64,000 nucleotides of DNA, from the NCBI RefSeq assembly GCF_000417875.1, contig NW_006920874.1:365418-429417 (forward strand), written 5' to 3'. A program made the translations under genes and the position numbers. How positions within the stretch are numbered: position 1 is the first letter of the stretch; each line of letters starts with the position of its first letter. Of this stretch, positions 33,740 to 43,589 are shown one piece after another. The notes below the pieces were generated by a model that was not told where the DNA came from, did no database searches, and worked only from the letters and a program-made list of their open reading frames with translations. This DNA comes from Pseudozyma flocculosa PF-1. Lineage: Eukaryota; Basidiomycota; Ustilaginomycetes; Ustilaginales; Ustilaginaceae.

Positions 33740-36700
33740 TCACTCGCGGATGCTCTCAAACTGCTTCTGGGCGGCCTCCATGGCCTCGCGCTCGGCGCGG
33801 AGGGCGGCGAGCCTCTCTTCGGCCGCCTTGCGCACCTCTTCGGGCGTCTTTGACCACTCGGTCTCGCGCTTCATGGGCGCCTCGGTCTTTTCGATGGCCT
33901 GGCGGTTGATTTCGAGCTTCTTCTCAATCTTGCCCAGCTCCTGGTCGATGTTGACCAGGCCGCGCAGCATGAGGTGGGCGTTGAGCGACGGGCTGATGGA
34001 GCTGACGGCGCAGCCGGCCGGGATCGAGCTGGCGTCGGACGTGACCTCGACCGACTGGCAGCCCTTGACGAGCGTCATGACGACGTCCGACTGGCTGCGC
34101 AGCACCTCGGTCCGCGCCGCCTCGGACGACTCGAGGTAGACCTGCACCTTGGACAGAAGGCCGTAGTCGGACGCCATGCCGCGCACCGCCCGGACGGCGG
34201 CAAAGACGTCGTCAAAGGCCGCCTCGGCGCGCGCGTCGTCGCGCTGCTCGATGGCCTGCGGGTACGCCGCGAGCGAGATCGACTCGGCCGTCTCGTTGGC
34301 GCGCTTCGGCAGCCGCTGCCACAGCTCCTCGGTGACAAACGGCATAAAGGGGTGCAGCAGCTTGAGGCCGGCGTCGAGGCACGTGTAGAGCGTGTTCTGC
34401 GCCGACACGCGCGCCCGCTCGTCGGCCGAGCTCGGGTCCGTGACGGGCTTGATGGCCTCGATGTAGACGTCGCACAGCTCGTACAGCCAGAAGTTGTAGA
34501 CGGTCGTCGTGGCCGCCATAAAGTTGCGCTCGGCCAGCTGCTGGTTGACGTCGCGCGCGGCGGCGTTGAGCTTGTGCAGGATCCACTTTTCCACCAGGCT
34601 CTCGTGGCCCGTCGGCCGCTCGTCGGCCGCCGGCTGGAAGCCGCCCTCGAGCTTCATGAGCGCAAACTTGGTGGCGTTCCACAGCTTGTTGCAGAACTTG
34701 CGGTACCCCTCGACGCGCAGGATGTCGAGGTTGATGTCGCGTCCCGCCGACGTGTAGGCGCACAGGGCGAAGCGGAGCGCGTCGGTGCCGCACTGCGGGA
34801 TGCCCTTGGGGAAGTCCTTCTTCTGGCCCTGGGCCGCCTTGACAATCTCCTTTTCGTCGAGGTTGCCCTCGCGCAGCTTCTGCTGCAGGCCCTCGAGCGC
34901 GATGCCCTCGATGACGTCGATCGGGTCAATGACGTTGCCGAGCGACTTGCTCATCTTGCGGCCGTGGGCGTCGCGCACCATGGCGTGGCAGAAGACCTCG
35001 CGGAACGGCACCGAGCCGGTGAGGTAGACGCCGAGCATGGCCATGCGGGCGACCCAGAAAAAGAGAATGTCCCAGCCCGTCTCGAGGAGCGACGAGGGGT
35101 AGAAGTGCTTGAGGTCGTCGGTCTTGTCGGGCCAGCCCATGATCGAGAACGGCCACAGGCCAGACGAGAACCACGTGTCGAGCACGTCGTCGTCCTGCTC
35201 GACGGTGAACTTGGCGCCGCCGGCCAGCTTCTCGGCGCGCGCCTGGGCCTCTTCGGCGGTGCGTCCGACGACCCACTGGCTGGCGTCGTTGCGGTCCTGC
35301 TGCTTGCCCTCGATGTTGACAAAGTAGGCGGGGCAGCGGTGGCCCCACCACAGCTGGCGGCTGATGCACCAGTCCTGGATGTTGTCCATCCACCGGAAGA
35401 ACTCGCGCTCGCTCTGGGCGGGGACGATGGTCATCTCGCCCGCCTTGACGCGCTCGACGACGGCGGCGGCCAGCGGCTTGCAGTTGACCCACCACTGCGG
35501 CTTCATGATGGGCTCGATGACGTCGCCGGACCGGCTGCAGATGGGCACCGTCATCGGGTTGTCCTTGGTCTCGACGTAGAGGCCCCGCTCCTTGAGCGCG
35601 TCGACGACGGCGCGGCGGGCGTGGAAGCGCTTCATGCCCTTGAACTGCTCGCCGGCGTTGTCGTTGAGCGTGCCGTCGTCGTTGAGGATGTTGATGAACT
35701 CGAGCTTGTGGCGCACGCCGACCTCGTAGTCGTTGGGGTCGTGGGCGGGCGTGATCTTGACGGCGCCGGTGCCGAACTCCATGTCGACGACGATGGCGTC
35801 GGCGACGATGGGCACCTTGCGCCCGGGCACGAACGGGTGGACGAGCATCTTGCCGTGGAGGTGCTTGTATCGGTCGTCGTTGGGGTGGACGGCGACGGCC
35901 GTATCTCCAAGCATCGTCTCGGGACGGGTGGTGGCGACGACGATGCGCTCGTCGGTGCCCTCGATCTGGTAGGCGAACGAGACAATGACGCCAAACTCGA
36001 CGCGCTCGTTTGCCGGGTAGCCGGGCACGTTCATGAGGGTGCGGCCGTTGAGCTGCTTCTGGTCGACCTCGAGGTTGGAGAGGGTGGTGTTGAGCTTGAC
36101 ACACCAGTTGACGAGGCGGTTGGCGCGGTAGATGATGCCGTCCTCGTGGAGGCGGCAGAAGGCCTCGGTGACGGCCTTGGAGCGCGGCTTGTCCATGGTG
36201 AAGGCCTCGCGGGTGAAGTCGTAGCTGGCGCCGAGGCGGCGCATCTGGTTGGCGATGCGCGCTTGGTACTCGTCCTTCCAGTCAAAGACCTTTTCGAGGA
36301 AGGCTTCGCGGCCGTAGTCGTACCTCGTCTTGCCCTCGAGCTTGGCGATGCGCTTCTCGACGACGCTCTGGGTGGCGATGCCGGCGTGATCGTAGCCCGG
36401 GTTGAAGAGGACGCGGAAGCCCTTCATGCGGTGCCAGCGGATGAGGGTGTCCTGGATCGAGATGGTGAGGGCGTGGCCGATGTGGAGCGAGCCGGTGACG
36501 TTGGGGGGCGGCGCGGGGACGACAAACGTCTTTGCCGGGTCGTAGGGGTCGGACTCGGTGGGCTCTGCGGGGCGGTAGAAGTTCTGCTTTTCCCACCACT
36601 GGAACCACGACTGCTCGACGTGCTGCGGGTTGTACCCGTTCTCCATCGGCGCCGAGAGGTCCTTTTTGTCTCCGGGCTGGGTGTTGTTGACCCACTCGGG

Positions 36701-37195
36701 CTCCTGCTTGACCTCCTTCTTGACCTTTTCCTTTTTGGGCGCGGCGGCGTTATTGGCGGCCTGGTTTGCGCCGCGCTCGGCCTTGAGGGCGTCCTTTGCG
36801 GCCTGCTTTGCCGCCTTTTCGGCGAGCTTGGCGGCCTTTTTCTGGGCCGACTTGGTCATCGGCTGGCCGTCGGGGCCAAGGGGAGCGTCCTCGGCGGCGG
36901 AGGCATCGGCGGGCGCCTTTTGCTGAGGTGGCTGCTCCTTTGGCGGCTGGGCCTCGGCTGCGGGGGCGGGTGTGGACGACATGGTGCGCAGGCGGTGTGG
37001 GATGGCGGGTGAGGCACTGCTCGGGACGAATGCGGATCTGCGAGCAGCCGTGAGGAGGACGTGCGCGGAGGTGCTGGTGATGGTGGTGTTGAGGTGCGAG
37101 ATGGAGAGGTTGGCGGTCAAGGGTCGTGCAATCGAAGGCAGAAGACGACCGGCCAGCATGCAAGAGGAGAGGAAGGGGCGCCTAGCTGGCGTCAC
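33740..37195 (-). CDS. VAS1: Valyl-tRNA synthetase, probable cytosolic and mitochondrial forms
   Basis: A single uninterrupted frame of 1151 aa charges tRNA-Val. Class I signatures are present: HIGH in NVTGSLHIGHALTI (aa 238-241) and KMSKS in GRKMSKSLGNVIDPID (aa 747-751). The editing domain carries VVVATTRPETMLGDTAVAV. The anticodon-binding and C-terminal coiled-coil regions are complete, the latter ending near 'LEINRQAIEKTEAPMKRE'. Two in-frame starts fit two products. The first ATG (37195) gives an N-terminus rich in Arg, Ser and Leu with almost no acidic residues (MTPARRPFLSSCMLAGRLLP), like a mitochondrial presequence. The second (36982) starts MSSTPAPAAEAQPPKEQPPQ, like a cytosolic form with a Lys/Ala-rich extension. 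Yeast VAS1 is known to make both enzymes this way; here it is inferred. Divergent from LCB1. Confidence 0.97.
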   Translation of the reverse strand: MTPARRPFLSSCMLAGRLLPSIARPLTANLSISHLNTTITSTSAHVLLTAARRSAFVPSSASPAIPHRLRTMSSTPAPAAEAQPPKEQPPQQKAPADASAAEDAPLGPDGQPMTKSAQKKAAKLAEKAAKQAAKDALKAERGANQAANNAAAPKKEKVKKEVKQEPEWVNNTQPGDKKDLSAPMENGYNPQHVEQSWFQWWEKQNFYRPAEPTESDPYDPAKTFVVPAPPPNVTGSLHIGHALTISIQDTLIRWHRMKGFRVLFNPGYDHAGIATQSVVEKRIAKLEGKTRYDYGREAFLEKVFDWKDEYQARIANQMRRLGASYDFTREAFTMDKPRSKAVTEAFCRLHEDGIIYRANRLVNWCVKLNTTLSNLEVDQKQLNGRTLMNVPGYPANERVEFGVIVSFAYQIEGTDERIVVATTRPETMLGDTAVAVHPNDDRYKHLHGKMLVHPFVPGRKVPIVADAIVVDMEFGTGAVKITPAHDPNDYEVGVRHKLEFINILNDDGTLNDNAGEQFKGMKRFHARRAVVDALKERGLYVETKDNPMTVPICSRSGDVIEPIMKPQWWVNCKPLAAAVVERVKAGEMTIVPAQSEREFFRWMDNIQDWCISRQLWWGHRCPAYFVNIEGKQQDRNDASQWVVGRTAEEAQARAEKLAGGAKFTVEQDDDVLDTWFSSGLWPFSIMGWPDKTDDLKHFYPSSLLETGWDILFFWVARMAMLGVYLTGSVPFREVFCHAMVRDAHGRKMSKSLGNVIDPIDVIEGIALEGLQQKLREGNLDEKEIVKAAQGQKKDFPKGIPQCGTDALRFALCAYTSAGRDINLDILRVEGYRKFCNKLWNATKFALMKLEGGFQPAADERPTGHESLVEKWILHKLNAAARDVNQQLAERNFMAATTTVYNFWLYELCDVYIEAIKPVTDPSSADERARVSAQNTLYTCLDAGLKLLHPFMPFVTEELWQRLPKRANETAESISLAAYPQAIEQRDDARAEAAFDDVFAAVRAVRGMASDYGLLSKVQVYLESSEAARTEVLRSQSDVVMTLVKGCQSVEVTSDASSIPAGCAVSSISPSLNAHLMLRGLVNIDQELGKIEKKLEINRQAIEKTEAPMKRETEWSKTPEEVRKAAEERLAALRAEREAMEAAQKQFESIRE

Positions 37196-37784
37196 TTTTC
37201 AAGGAAGCGCAAGGAGGTGGCGAGTGAGTCGCGGGAGATTCCTTTTCTGCCGTGCCGAGTCGAGTCGAGTCAAAGGATGGTATCGAGTCGGCAAGAGGAG
37301 GGCGACCAGCTGAGGGTTGGCTGAGCCTGGCTGGGTGATGTGATGGTGGTGTCGGCAACGAGGGGCGAGCAGGTGGAGTCAGAAGACTGCGAGGCAGCCA
37401 GGCCAGCTCCAAGCCACCGCCTGCAGAGAGGCCAGGCCAGGCCCCACTTCTTTTTCCGGCGCAATGCCCGCCCCGGCAGTCTTGTCGGCTCCGAAGAAAA
37501 AGTGAGGGGCTCTGGCTGGCCCGCACTCGGTGCCGCCCAGTCCAAGCCTCACCCTCTTTCCGGCTTCGGCTTTGCAGCATGGCTTGGCCAAGCGTACGTG
37601 TTGGTCGGGCTCGGGCCGACCCGCCGGGAGCTGCTCTATCTTTGCCTCTGCGTTGCCACATAGCTCTGGACGGCCTCTTTCGACGACGACGACCACCATC
37701 ATCCCTTACCGCGTTCCTCCTGCCTCTCCCCCTCCTTTCCCCCCTCGGCAGCGCACCGAGACGCCGCGCATCACCCCTTTCGCA
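37196..37784. other. Divergent VAS1-LCB1 promoter region
   Basis: This 589-bp space separates the two starts. GAGTCGAGTC words lie near 37258, CCAGGCC words near 37390-37440, and a pyrimidine-rich leader with GACGACGAC precedes the LCB1 ATG. I see no specific operator. Confidence 0.6.
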
Positions 37785-39488
37785 ATGGTCGTCGACACTG
37801 TCCCTGCCGGGGAGCTGCCCCCGGCCTCGGCCCTTGCAATCTGGCTCCACTCGGTCTTTGACACGGTCGCACACAACTTCAACAGGCTGCCCGGAAGCGC
37901 AATCTTCCTCCGCTACGTCGCAAGCAGCTACCAAAACGACCCCATCCGCTCCCTCCTCGAGCTCTTCCTCGTCGTCTTCGCCATCCGCACCGTCCTCCAG
38001 AGCCGCACACGCGGAGGCGCAAGCGGCAAAAACTTTGTCCAGCTCAGCAACCGCGAAATCGACGAGCTCGTAAACGAGTTCTCGCCCGAACCCCTCTGCC
38101 TCCCCCTCACCCCCGCAGAGTCGCGCGAGCTCGCCTCCGTCCCCACCATCATCGGCGGCGCGTCCAGCAAGCCAAAGATCAGCATCGCCGCCCACAACGC
38201 CGGAAAGCCCATCACCGTCACCAACCTCGCCAGCTACAACTTTACCAACCTCGCCGGCCACGACGCCGTAAAGGAAAAGGCCATCCAGGCGCTCCGAAAG
38301 TACGGCGTCGGCAGCTGCTCGCCTCCCGGCTTCTACGGCACCATCGACGTCCACATGCAGCTCGAGTCCGACATTGCACGCTTCCTCGGCGTCGAAAACT
38401 GCATCATCTACAGCCAGGGATTCAGCACCATCTCGTCCGTCATCCCCGCCTTTTCGAAGCGCGGAGACATCATTGTTGCCGACCGCGGCGTCAACTTTGC
38501 CATCCAGAAGGGCATCCAGGTGTCGCGCTCCACCGTCTACTGGTACGACCACAACGACATCGACTCGCTCCGCGCCGCCCTCGAGCAGGTCAAGCACGAC
38601 GAGCGAAGGCGGCGCGGCCCGCTCACCCGGCGCTTCATCGTCACCGAGGGCATCTTTGAGGGCGACGGCGCCATGATCGACCTGCCCGCCATCCAGGAGC
38701 TCAAGCGCAAGCACAAGTTCCGCCTCATCCTCGACGAGAGCATCAGCTTCGGAACCGTCGGCGCAACCGGCCGCGGAATCACTGAGCTGCAGGACGTCGC
38801 CGCCAAGGACGTCGAGATCATTGTCGGCTCCATGGCCAACACGCTCGGCTCGGCCGGAGGCTTCTGCGCCGGCTCCAACGAGGTCGTCTACCACCAGCGC
38901 ATCAACGGCACGTCGTTTGTCTTTTCGGCCGCGATGCCGGCGATGCTGGCCATTGCGTCGAGCACTGCCATCTCGTACATGGTCTCGCAACCCTCGATCC
39001 TCGCTACCCTCCAGGAGAATGTCCGCACGCTGCGGTCCGTGCTCGACCACGTCGAGTGCCTGCGCATCTCGAGCGACGCCGCCAGCCCTCTGGTGCATGT
39101 CCAGATCCGCAGCAAGACGGACAAGCACCCGGACACGCCCATGGAAAAGTGGCAACAGGGCAGAAACAGCCTGGGCGTCGGCAGCGTCAACCTCGACGTC
39201 GCCTCGACCGACAAGCGCGGCGCAAAGAGCCCGCTCGACCACGACCTCTCGCCCGCCGAGCAGACGCGGCTGCTCCAGTCGATCGTCGACGACTGCCTCG
39301 AGCACGGGCTGCTGCTGACGAGGACCAAGCGGCTGCCCAGCATCAACCCGGCGGTGCTCGAGAGCGGGCCAGAGGCGAGGCCCAACATCCGCATCGCTGT
39401 CAGCGCCGCCTTTACCAAGAAGGAGATGGAAAAGGCGGCGGCGACCATCAAGGCGTCGGCGCACCGGATGCTGGGCAAGCGGAGATGA
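37785..39488 (+). CDS. LCB1: Serine palmitoyltransferase subunit 1 (Lcb1)
   Basis: Lcb1 pairs with Lcb2 in the endoplasmic reticulum to condense serine and palmitoyl-CoA, the first step of sphingolipid synthesis. It is a single exon of 567 aa. A hydrophobic membrane segment lies near aa 50-70 (RSLLELFLVVFAIRTVL). The alpha-oxoamine synthase fold follows: 'YNFTNLAGHDAVKEKAIQAL', 'KYGVGSCSPPGFYGTIDVH', 'FIVTEGIFEGDGAMIDLP' and LILDESISFGTVGATGRG. In place of the PLP-binding lysine found in Lcb2 the sequence reads SMANTLGSAGGFC (about aa 348-360), with no Lys, as expected of the non-catalytic partner subunit. The start was chosen at MVVDTVPAGELPP; the upstream in-frame ATG at 37530 adds unconserved residues. 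The length agrees with yeast Lcb1 (558 aa). Confidence 0.97.
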   Translation: MVVDTVPAGELPPASALAIWLHSVFDTVAHNFNRLPGSAIFLRYVASSYQNDPIRSLLELFLVVFAIRTVLQSRTRGGASGKNFVQLSNREIDELVNEFSPEPLCLPLTPAESRELASVPTIIGGASSKPKISIAAHNAGKPITVTNLASYNFTNLAGHDAVKEKAIQALRKYGVGSCSPPGFYGTIDVHMQLESDIARFLGVENCIIYSQGFSTISSVIPAFSKRGDIIVADRGVNFAIQKGIQVSRSTVYWYDHNDIDSLRAALEQVKHDERRRRGPLTRRFIVTEGIFEGDGAMIDLPAIQELKRKHKFRLILDESISFGTVGATGRGITELQDVAAKDVEIIVGSMANTLGSAGGFCAGSNEVVYHQRINGTSFVFSAAMPAMLAIASSTAISYMVSQPSILATLQENVRTLRSVLDHVECLRISSDAASPLVHVQIRSKTDKHPDTPMEKWQQGRNSLGVGSVNLDVASTDKRGAKSPLDHDLSPAEQTRLLQSIVDDCLEHGLLLTRTKRLPSINPAVLESGPEARPNIRIAVSAAFTKKEMEKAAATIKASAHRMLGKRR

Positions 39489-40439
39489 CAATGGCGATAT
39501 TGACGCCTGCCCTTGCTGCTTGGCCTTGCTCGTACGATCCACTGCTGCCGCCTCGAGACTGGTCCCTAGCCAAGCCCAGGGTGCGATCGCAGGACGCTAC
39601 TTCTACTATTTGTCCTTGTGGTCTCGCGCGGCCCGCCGCCGTGGTGCTGCTGGCTGCTGTCGTTGCTCGATAATAATGGAACCGTCTCGTGAGAATGGGC
39701 GAGGAAAGGAGGCGTGAGAGGCGGCCGTGGACATGGACACATCGATCTCTGGCGGTCTCGTATGGGTGACAAGCCAAGAGAGAAGAGTGAGAAGCGTTGG
39801 TTGGTTGCTTGCGAGGGTCGTGCGGCTATGGCACCTCGTCGGGCGGGGTTGGCCCAGGCCAAGCCGGGTTCTTGACCGGCAGCGGCGTGGCAGGAGGCCA
39901 CAGAGGCGCGTCGCCGTTTGCCGTGGGGGCAGCGCCCGGGGCCAGCAGGCCCGGCGGGGTCGACTTCTTCCGAGGGCCGCCTCCCCACACTTCTGCATCC
40001 CGACCTCCATCCCTTCTCCACAAACTCACCTCTCATCCCGCACCTCATCCACCTCGGACCGTCGGTCGTTTCTCGTTCCGACCTCATCTCGGAGAGCTTT
40101 CCGGTCCCGCTACGTCGCTCTCTCTGCTCTGCCTCTCTCTGCCTCTCTGCTTGACCCGGAACGCATCGCTCGCCCGCCACCTTGCTTCTGCTGCTTGCTG
40201 CCATCGTCCGCCGCTGCTCTGCCTGCCGTGCTGCCTGACATGCCCTAGTACCCGTCGACACCTCTGGGTCAAGAGTCCGATCATTCCCGATACAGGGTCG
40301 TGGAGCCCAGCAGCACCCTAGTCGCAGCACACCAGCTTCGGCCGATTGCGCCGCTCATCGCCCATCGCCCACGCCCACGCCCACGCCCTGCCCGGTCACT
40401 CCTGCCACCGCAGCCGTCTCGCTGGCGGCATCCGCCAGC
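39489..40439. other. Intergenic, LCB1 3' flank and regulator leader
   Basis: This 0.95 kb holds no recognisable gene. The right half is pyrimidine-rich (TCTCTCTGCTCTGCCTCTCT near 40115), consistent with a leader for the following gene. (CCCACG)n-like words lie just before its ATG. Confidence 0.55.
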
Positions 40440-43400
40440 ATGATCCCCAGATCCACGTCTTCCGAGGGTCGGGAGCACGAGTCTGACGCCGTACCCATCG
40501 CCGCCAACCACAATCCGCCTCTAGCCAAGCGCCGGCGCACCGTCAAAGAGGAGCAGCGCCGCAGCAGCCGCGCCTGCCTCGAGTGCCGGCTGGCAAAGAC
40601 GAAATGCCTCGTACAGGAAGATCGAAAGGAGCTCATCTGCGAGAGGTGCGAGCGCTTCAACTTCAGCTGCAAGTTTGTCCGCCACCACCGCGGCCGCAAG
40701 CCCGTCAGCAAGCTGGCCAGCCTCGCCTCGTCCTCGTCCCTGGCCGCAGAGCACCTCGATGGTTCCGCCAGCGAGGACTCGAGCGACAACGGGGCAGACG
40801 CCACCGAATTGAGGGCGGATCGGAGCGGCACCAAGAGTGAGGCCGCTTCGTCCTCTCAACGAGCCGATCGAGTTCGGTCGGCTTCCCCGCGCACCGCAAG
40901 AGCGGGGCAGACCTCCAAAGCTGGAGCTGCCGCAGATGCCCCGTCGCGGCCATCCGCTGCCACGTCATCCGGCCGCCGAAAGGCGAGACACACGCCCGTA
41001 GAGCTCGATGTGGCGGCTCGGAGGCGGATCTGGGAGATGCTTGCGTCCAAGATCGCACAGCGCGGCTCCACCTACATGTTCGTCAACAAGGGCGAGCTCG
41101 ACCATGACCCCAATGCGGCAGGGCCGTCGTCGTCCAAGGGTGCCGGCGACGCGGCCCCCGTCGGTCCCTCTGTGCAGCATCACTCGTCCACCTTCCGACA
41201 GCTGCTGCAGCCGCTCGACAAGAGCGGCAGCTCCGCCCCCTACCCGGAGTCAGAAGCACAGGCGGTGCGCTTTCCTCGCTTGCCCGACACCATCTCGCTC
41301 ATCGGCCCCAAGGACCCTTGCGACTCTGGCATCCTCTCGCTCGCCGCCGCTCGCAGGCTCTATGACTACTTCTTCGCCAACATCAACCCGTGGTGCATGG
41401 TGTTTGACCCAACGCTCGTCTCTCACGAGTCGATCCGCACGACGTCGGCGTTCCTATACACCGTCATCCTCTACCTCGCCTCACGCTACATCGAGCTATC
41501 CCCGGAGACTGGCGTCAACAGCGGCTGGTACCCGACGTCGTCCGAGTCCGCGCTCGCGCCGGGACGCACGGGCTCCGATGCCGTCACCGCATCCATCTCG
41601 GCGCGCCTGGGCTCCCACGCCAGAAGTCTCGCGGTGCAGGCCTTTGCGCTGGGGGATCGCGCCATGGAGACGGCTATTGCCTTCTACCTGGCTTCGGTCT
41701 GGAAGGAGGCGGATGACCACTTCTCCGCGCTCTACTGCAGCTACGCCGGCAAGATCATGTCCGATCTGCCATCGAGCCTGCTGTCCGAGCCTGCGGACCT
41801 GGGCGGCAACTCGAAGCGTCCCGATCCCGCCAAGCCCTCGCCGCCGTCCGAGATGCGCCAGCGCCTGCGTCGGCACCAGCAGCGCGTCTTTCTTTTCCAC
41901 TACATCCAGGAGCACGCGCTGCTGCTTCACTTTGCGCCGCGGCCCAACTTTGACCGCGGCCCGGCGTTGCTGCGTAACTTGCTGGCGTGGGCCGACGACG
42001 ATCTCAACACCGAGGACGACTGCCTCCTATGCGCCGACATCGACCACATGCTGCTCCAGACGCGGTATAAGTCGACCATGGAGCGCGCCCAGATCCAGGA
42101 CAGAGACTCGGTGCACGGCGGGTCCGAGTGCTTCCTGCTCTTCCGCTCGTTTCTCGACGAGATCGAGGACTGGCACAGCAGGTGGGAGTGGCAAGCAAAG
42201 AAGATGGCGAAGAAGTTTCGTCGAGATGCCGCAGCAACCGCAGAGGACAGCAACGGTGCCGCCTCAGCCGCCGCCGCCGCCGCAACAGCAACAGCAACAG
42301 CAACAGCAGCTACTGCCATGGACGAGAGCAGGCCCAAGGCCTTCGATGCATCCCTTTCCCTGCCCTCTCGGCAGAGCCTGCTGCAGATATTCAAGAACAG
42401 CACCATCATGCAGATATCTTCGATCGCCTTTCGAGCATCTCTGCGCGACCTGAACAAGGTCCAGGCGCGATCCAAGGAGCGGCAACCCGAGCCTCCCTCG
42501 GGCAAGCCGGCATCTGGATCGGCTGCCAGCACCGGCGGCGGCGGCGGCGGCGGCGTCACTGCCGTGGCTAGCAGCAGCGGATCGTTGATGGACGACCGCA
42601 CCGAAGAGATCTACAACACGTGCCTCGAGTCGGCGCTCAACCTCCTCTACCACTCGATCCAGATGCCGACCAACGTGCTGCGGCACGCGCAGGATCTGCT
42701 GATGGTGCTGACGCCGCACGCCGCGCTGCTCGCCACGTACCTCATCTCGCTACCGCTGCCCCACGTTAACGGCCTTGGTCCCTCTGCTTCGGGAGGTGCC
42801 AGCGACGAGGCTGCGAGCATCGCGAGGCACAAGGGTCGAGCGCGCCTGCAGAGGAGGAAGGAGTACGAGCGGAGATGCCTCGAGCTGCTCCGGGGCACGC
42901 GGGACCACTTCAAGGCGGCGTGCGTGCGCGAGGACGATCACGTGGCCCTCTGCTGGCGATACATCGACAGTCTCCTGGTCGTCATCGAAGGTCCCGACAC
43001 GAGCGGCGCCGCCAGCGAGCCAAAGGGCGAGGCCAACCGGGGCGGCGGTGCGAGCCAGCATCAACACCATCGCGATGCGTCAAAGCGAGATGCAGATGTC
43101 AGTCCGCAGGCGCCCCACCGCAATGGTGGCGTCGGCGGCAACAGCGCCCGGCCGTCGAACTGGACGCCGCGCGTGGCCAGTGGCAAGATTGGCGGAGGGT
43201 CGGGCCCGCCATCGAACCTAGACGACGTGGCCGCCCAGACGCTGCTCAACCTGCACACCGACGCGCAGAACGGTACGCCCAACGTGTCGCCGCCGCCGCC
43301 GCCCAACTTTGCCGGCTCGTTTGGACCGCTGAGCGATGGCCGCTCGCCCTATCCGCCGGCCAACTTCTACGCTGCTGGCACTGGCAGTCCCTTTCCTCCT

Positions 43401-43589
43401 CCGGCGGCGACACGGGGCTTCGGCGGCGATCGTCCCAACACGTTTTCGCCCGATCCGGCCGCTGCTGCTGGCGTCGTGGACCCCTTTTCGCCGTCGTCTT
43501 CGGGCAACGCAGCGCAGCAGGGCCAGACGCCCGTCGACTGGACGTGGCTGCAGTCTTTCCTCGAGCTGCCCGAGTTTTCGTGGATGTAG
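40440..43589 (+). CDS. Zn2Cys6 fungal transcription factor
   Basis: A single-exon protein of 1049 aa. Near the N-terminus, after a basic stretch (AKRRRTVKEEQRRSSR), is a binuclear zinc cluster with Cys at 46, 49, 56, 67, 70 and 77 (C-x2-C-x6-C-x10-C-x2-C-x6-C). It is followed by VRHHRGRKPVSK, a basic AT-hook-like stretch. The middle, about aa 280-760, has the helical character of the fungal transcription-factor middle homology region, for example LYDYFFANINPWCMVFDP and 'FLFHYIQEHALLLHFAPRP'. The C-terminal third is Gly/Ser/Pro/Asn-rich and likely disordered, ending in an aromatic 'WTWLQSFLELPEFSWM', which has the look of an activation motif. Target genes cannot be told from the sequence. Neighbours are not an obvious pathway cluster. 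Confidence 0.9.
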   Translation: MIPRSTSSEGREHESDAVPIAANHNPPLAKRRRTVKEEQRRSSRACLECRLAKTKCLVQEDRKELICERCERFNFSCKFVRHHRGRKPVSKLASLASSSSLAAEHLDGSASEDSSDNGADATELRADRSGTKSEAASSSQRADRVRSASPRTARAGQTSKAGAAADAPSRPSAATSSGRRKARHTPVELDVAARRRIWEMLASKIAQRGSTYMFVNKGELDHDPNAAGPSSSKGAGDAAPVGPSVQHHSSTFRQLLQPLDKSGSSAPYPESEAQAVRFPRLPDTISLIGPKDPCDSGILSLAAARRLYDYFFANINPWCMVFDPTLVSHESIRTTSAFLYTVILYLASRYIELSPETGVNSGWYPTSSESALAPGRTGSDAVTASISARLGSHARSLAVQAFALGDRAMETAIAFYLASVWKEADDHFSALYCSYAGKIMSDLPSSLLSEPADLGGNSKRPDPAKPSPPSEMRQRLRRHQQRVFLFHYIQEHALLLHFAPRPNFDRGPALLRNLLAWADDDLNTEDDCLLCADIDHMLLQTRYKSTMERAQIQDRDSVHGGSECFLLFRSFLDEIEDWHSRWEWQAKKMAKKFRRDAAATAEDSNGAASAAAAAATATATATAATAMDESRPKAFDASLSLPSRQSLLQIFKNSTIMQISSIAFRASLRDLNKVQARSKERQPEPPSGKPASGSAASTGGGGGGGVTAVASSSGSLMDDRTEEIYNTCLESALNLLYHSIQMPTNVLRHAQDLLMVLTPHAALLATYLISLPLPHVNGLGPSASGGASDEAASIARHKGRARLQRRKEYERRCLELLRGTRDHFKAACVREDDHVALCWRYIDSLLVVIEGPDTSGAASEPKGEANRGGGASQHQHHRDASKRDADVSPQAPHRNGGVGGNSARPSNWTPRVASGKIGGGSGPPSNLDDVAAQTLLNLHTDAQNGTPNVSPPPPPNFAGSFGPLSDGRSPYPPANFYAAGTGSPFPPPAATRGFGGDRPNTFSPDPAAAAGVVDPFSPSSSGNAAQQGQTPVDWTWLQSFLELPEFSWM

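Noticed and set aside
33974..37012. 1012-aa open frame on the + strand across VAS1
   Set aside because: Antisense of a complete valyl-tRNA synthetase; composition only.
37182..39542. 786-aa open frame on the minus strand across LCB1
   Set aside because: Antisense of a complete Lcb1; no recognisable domain.
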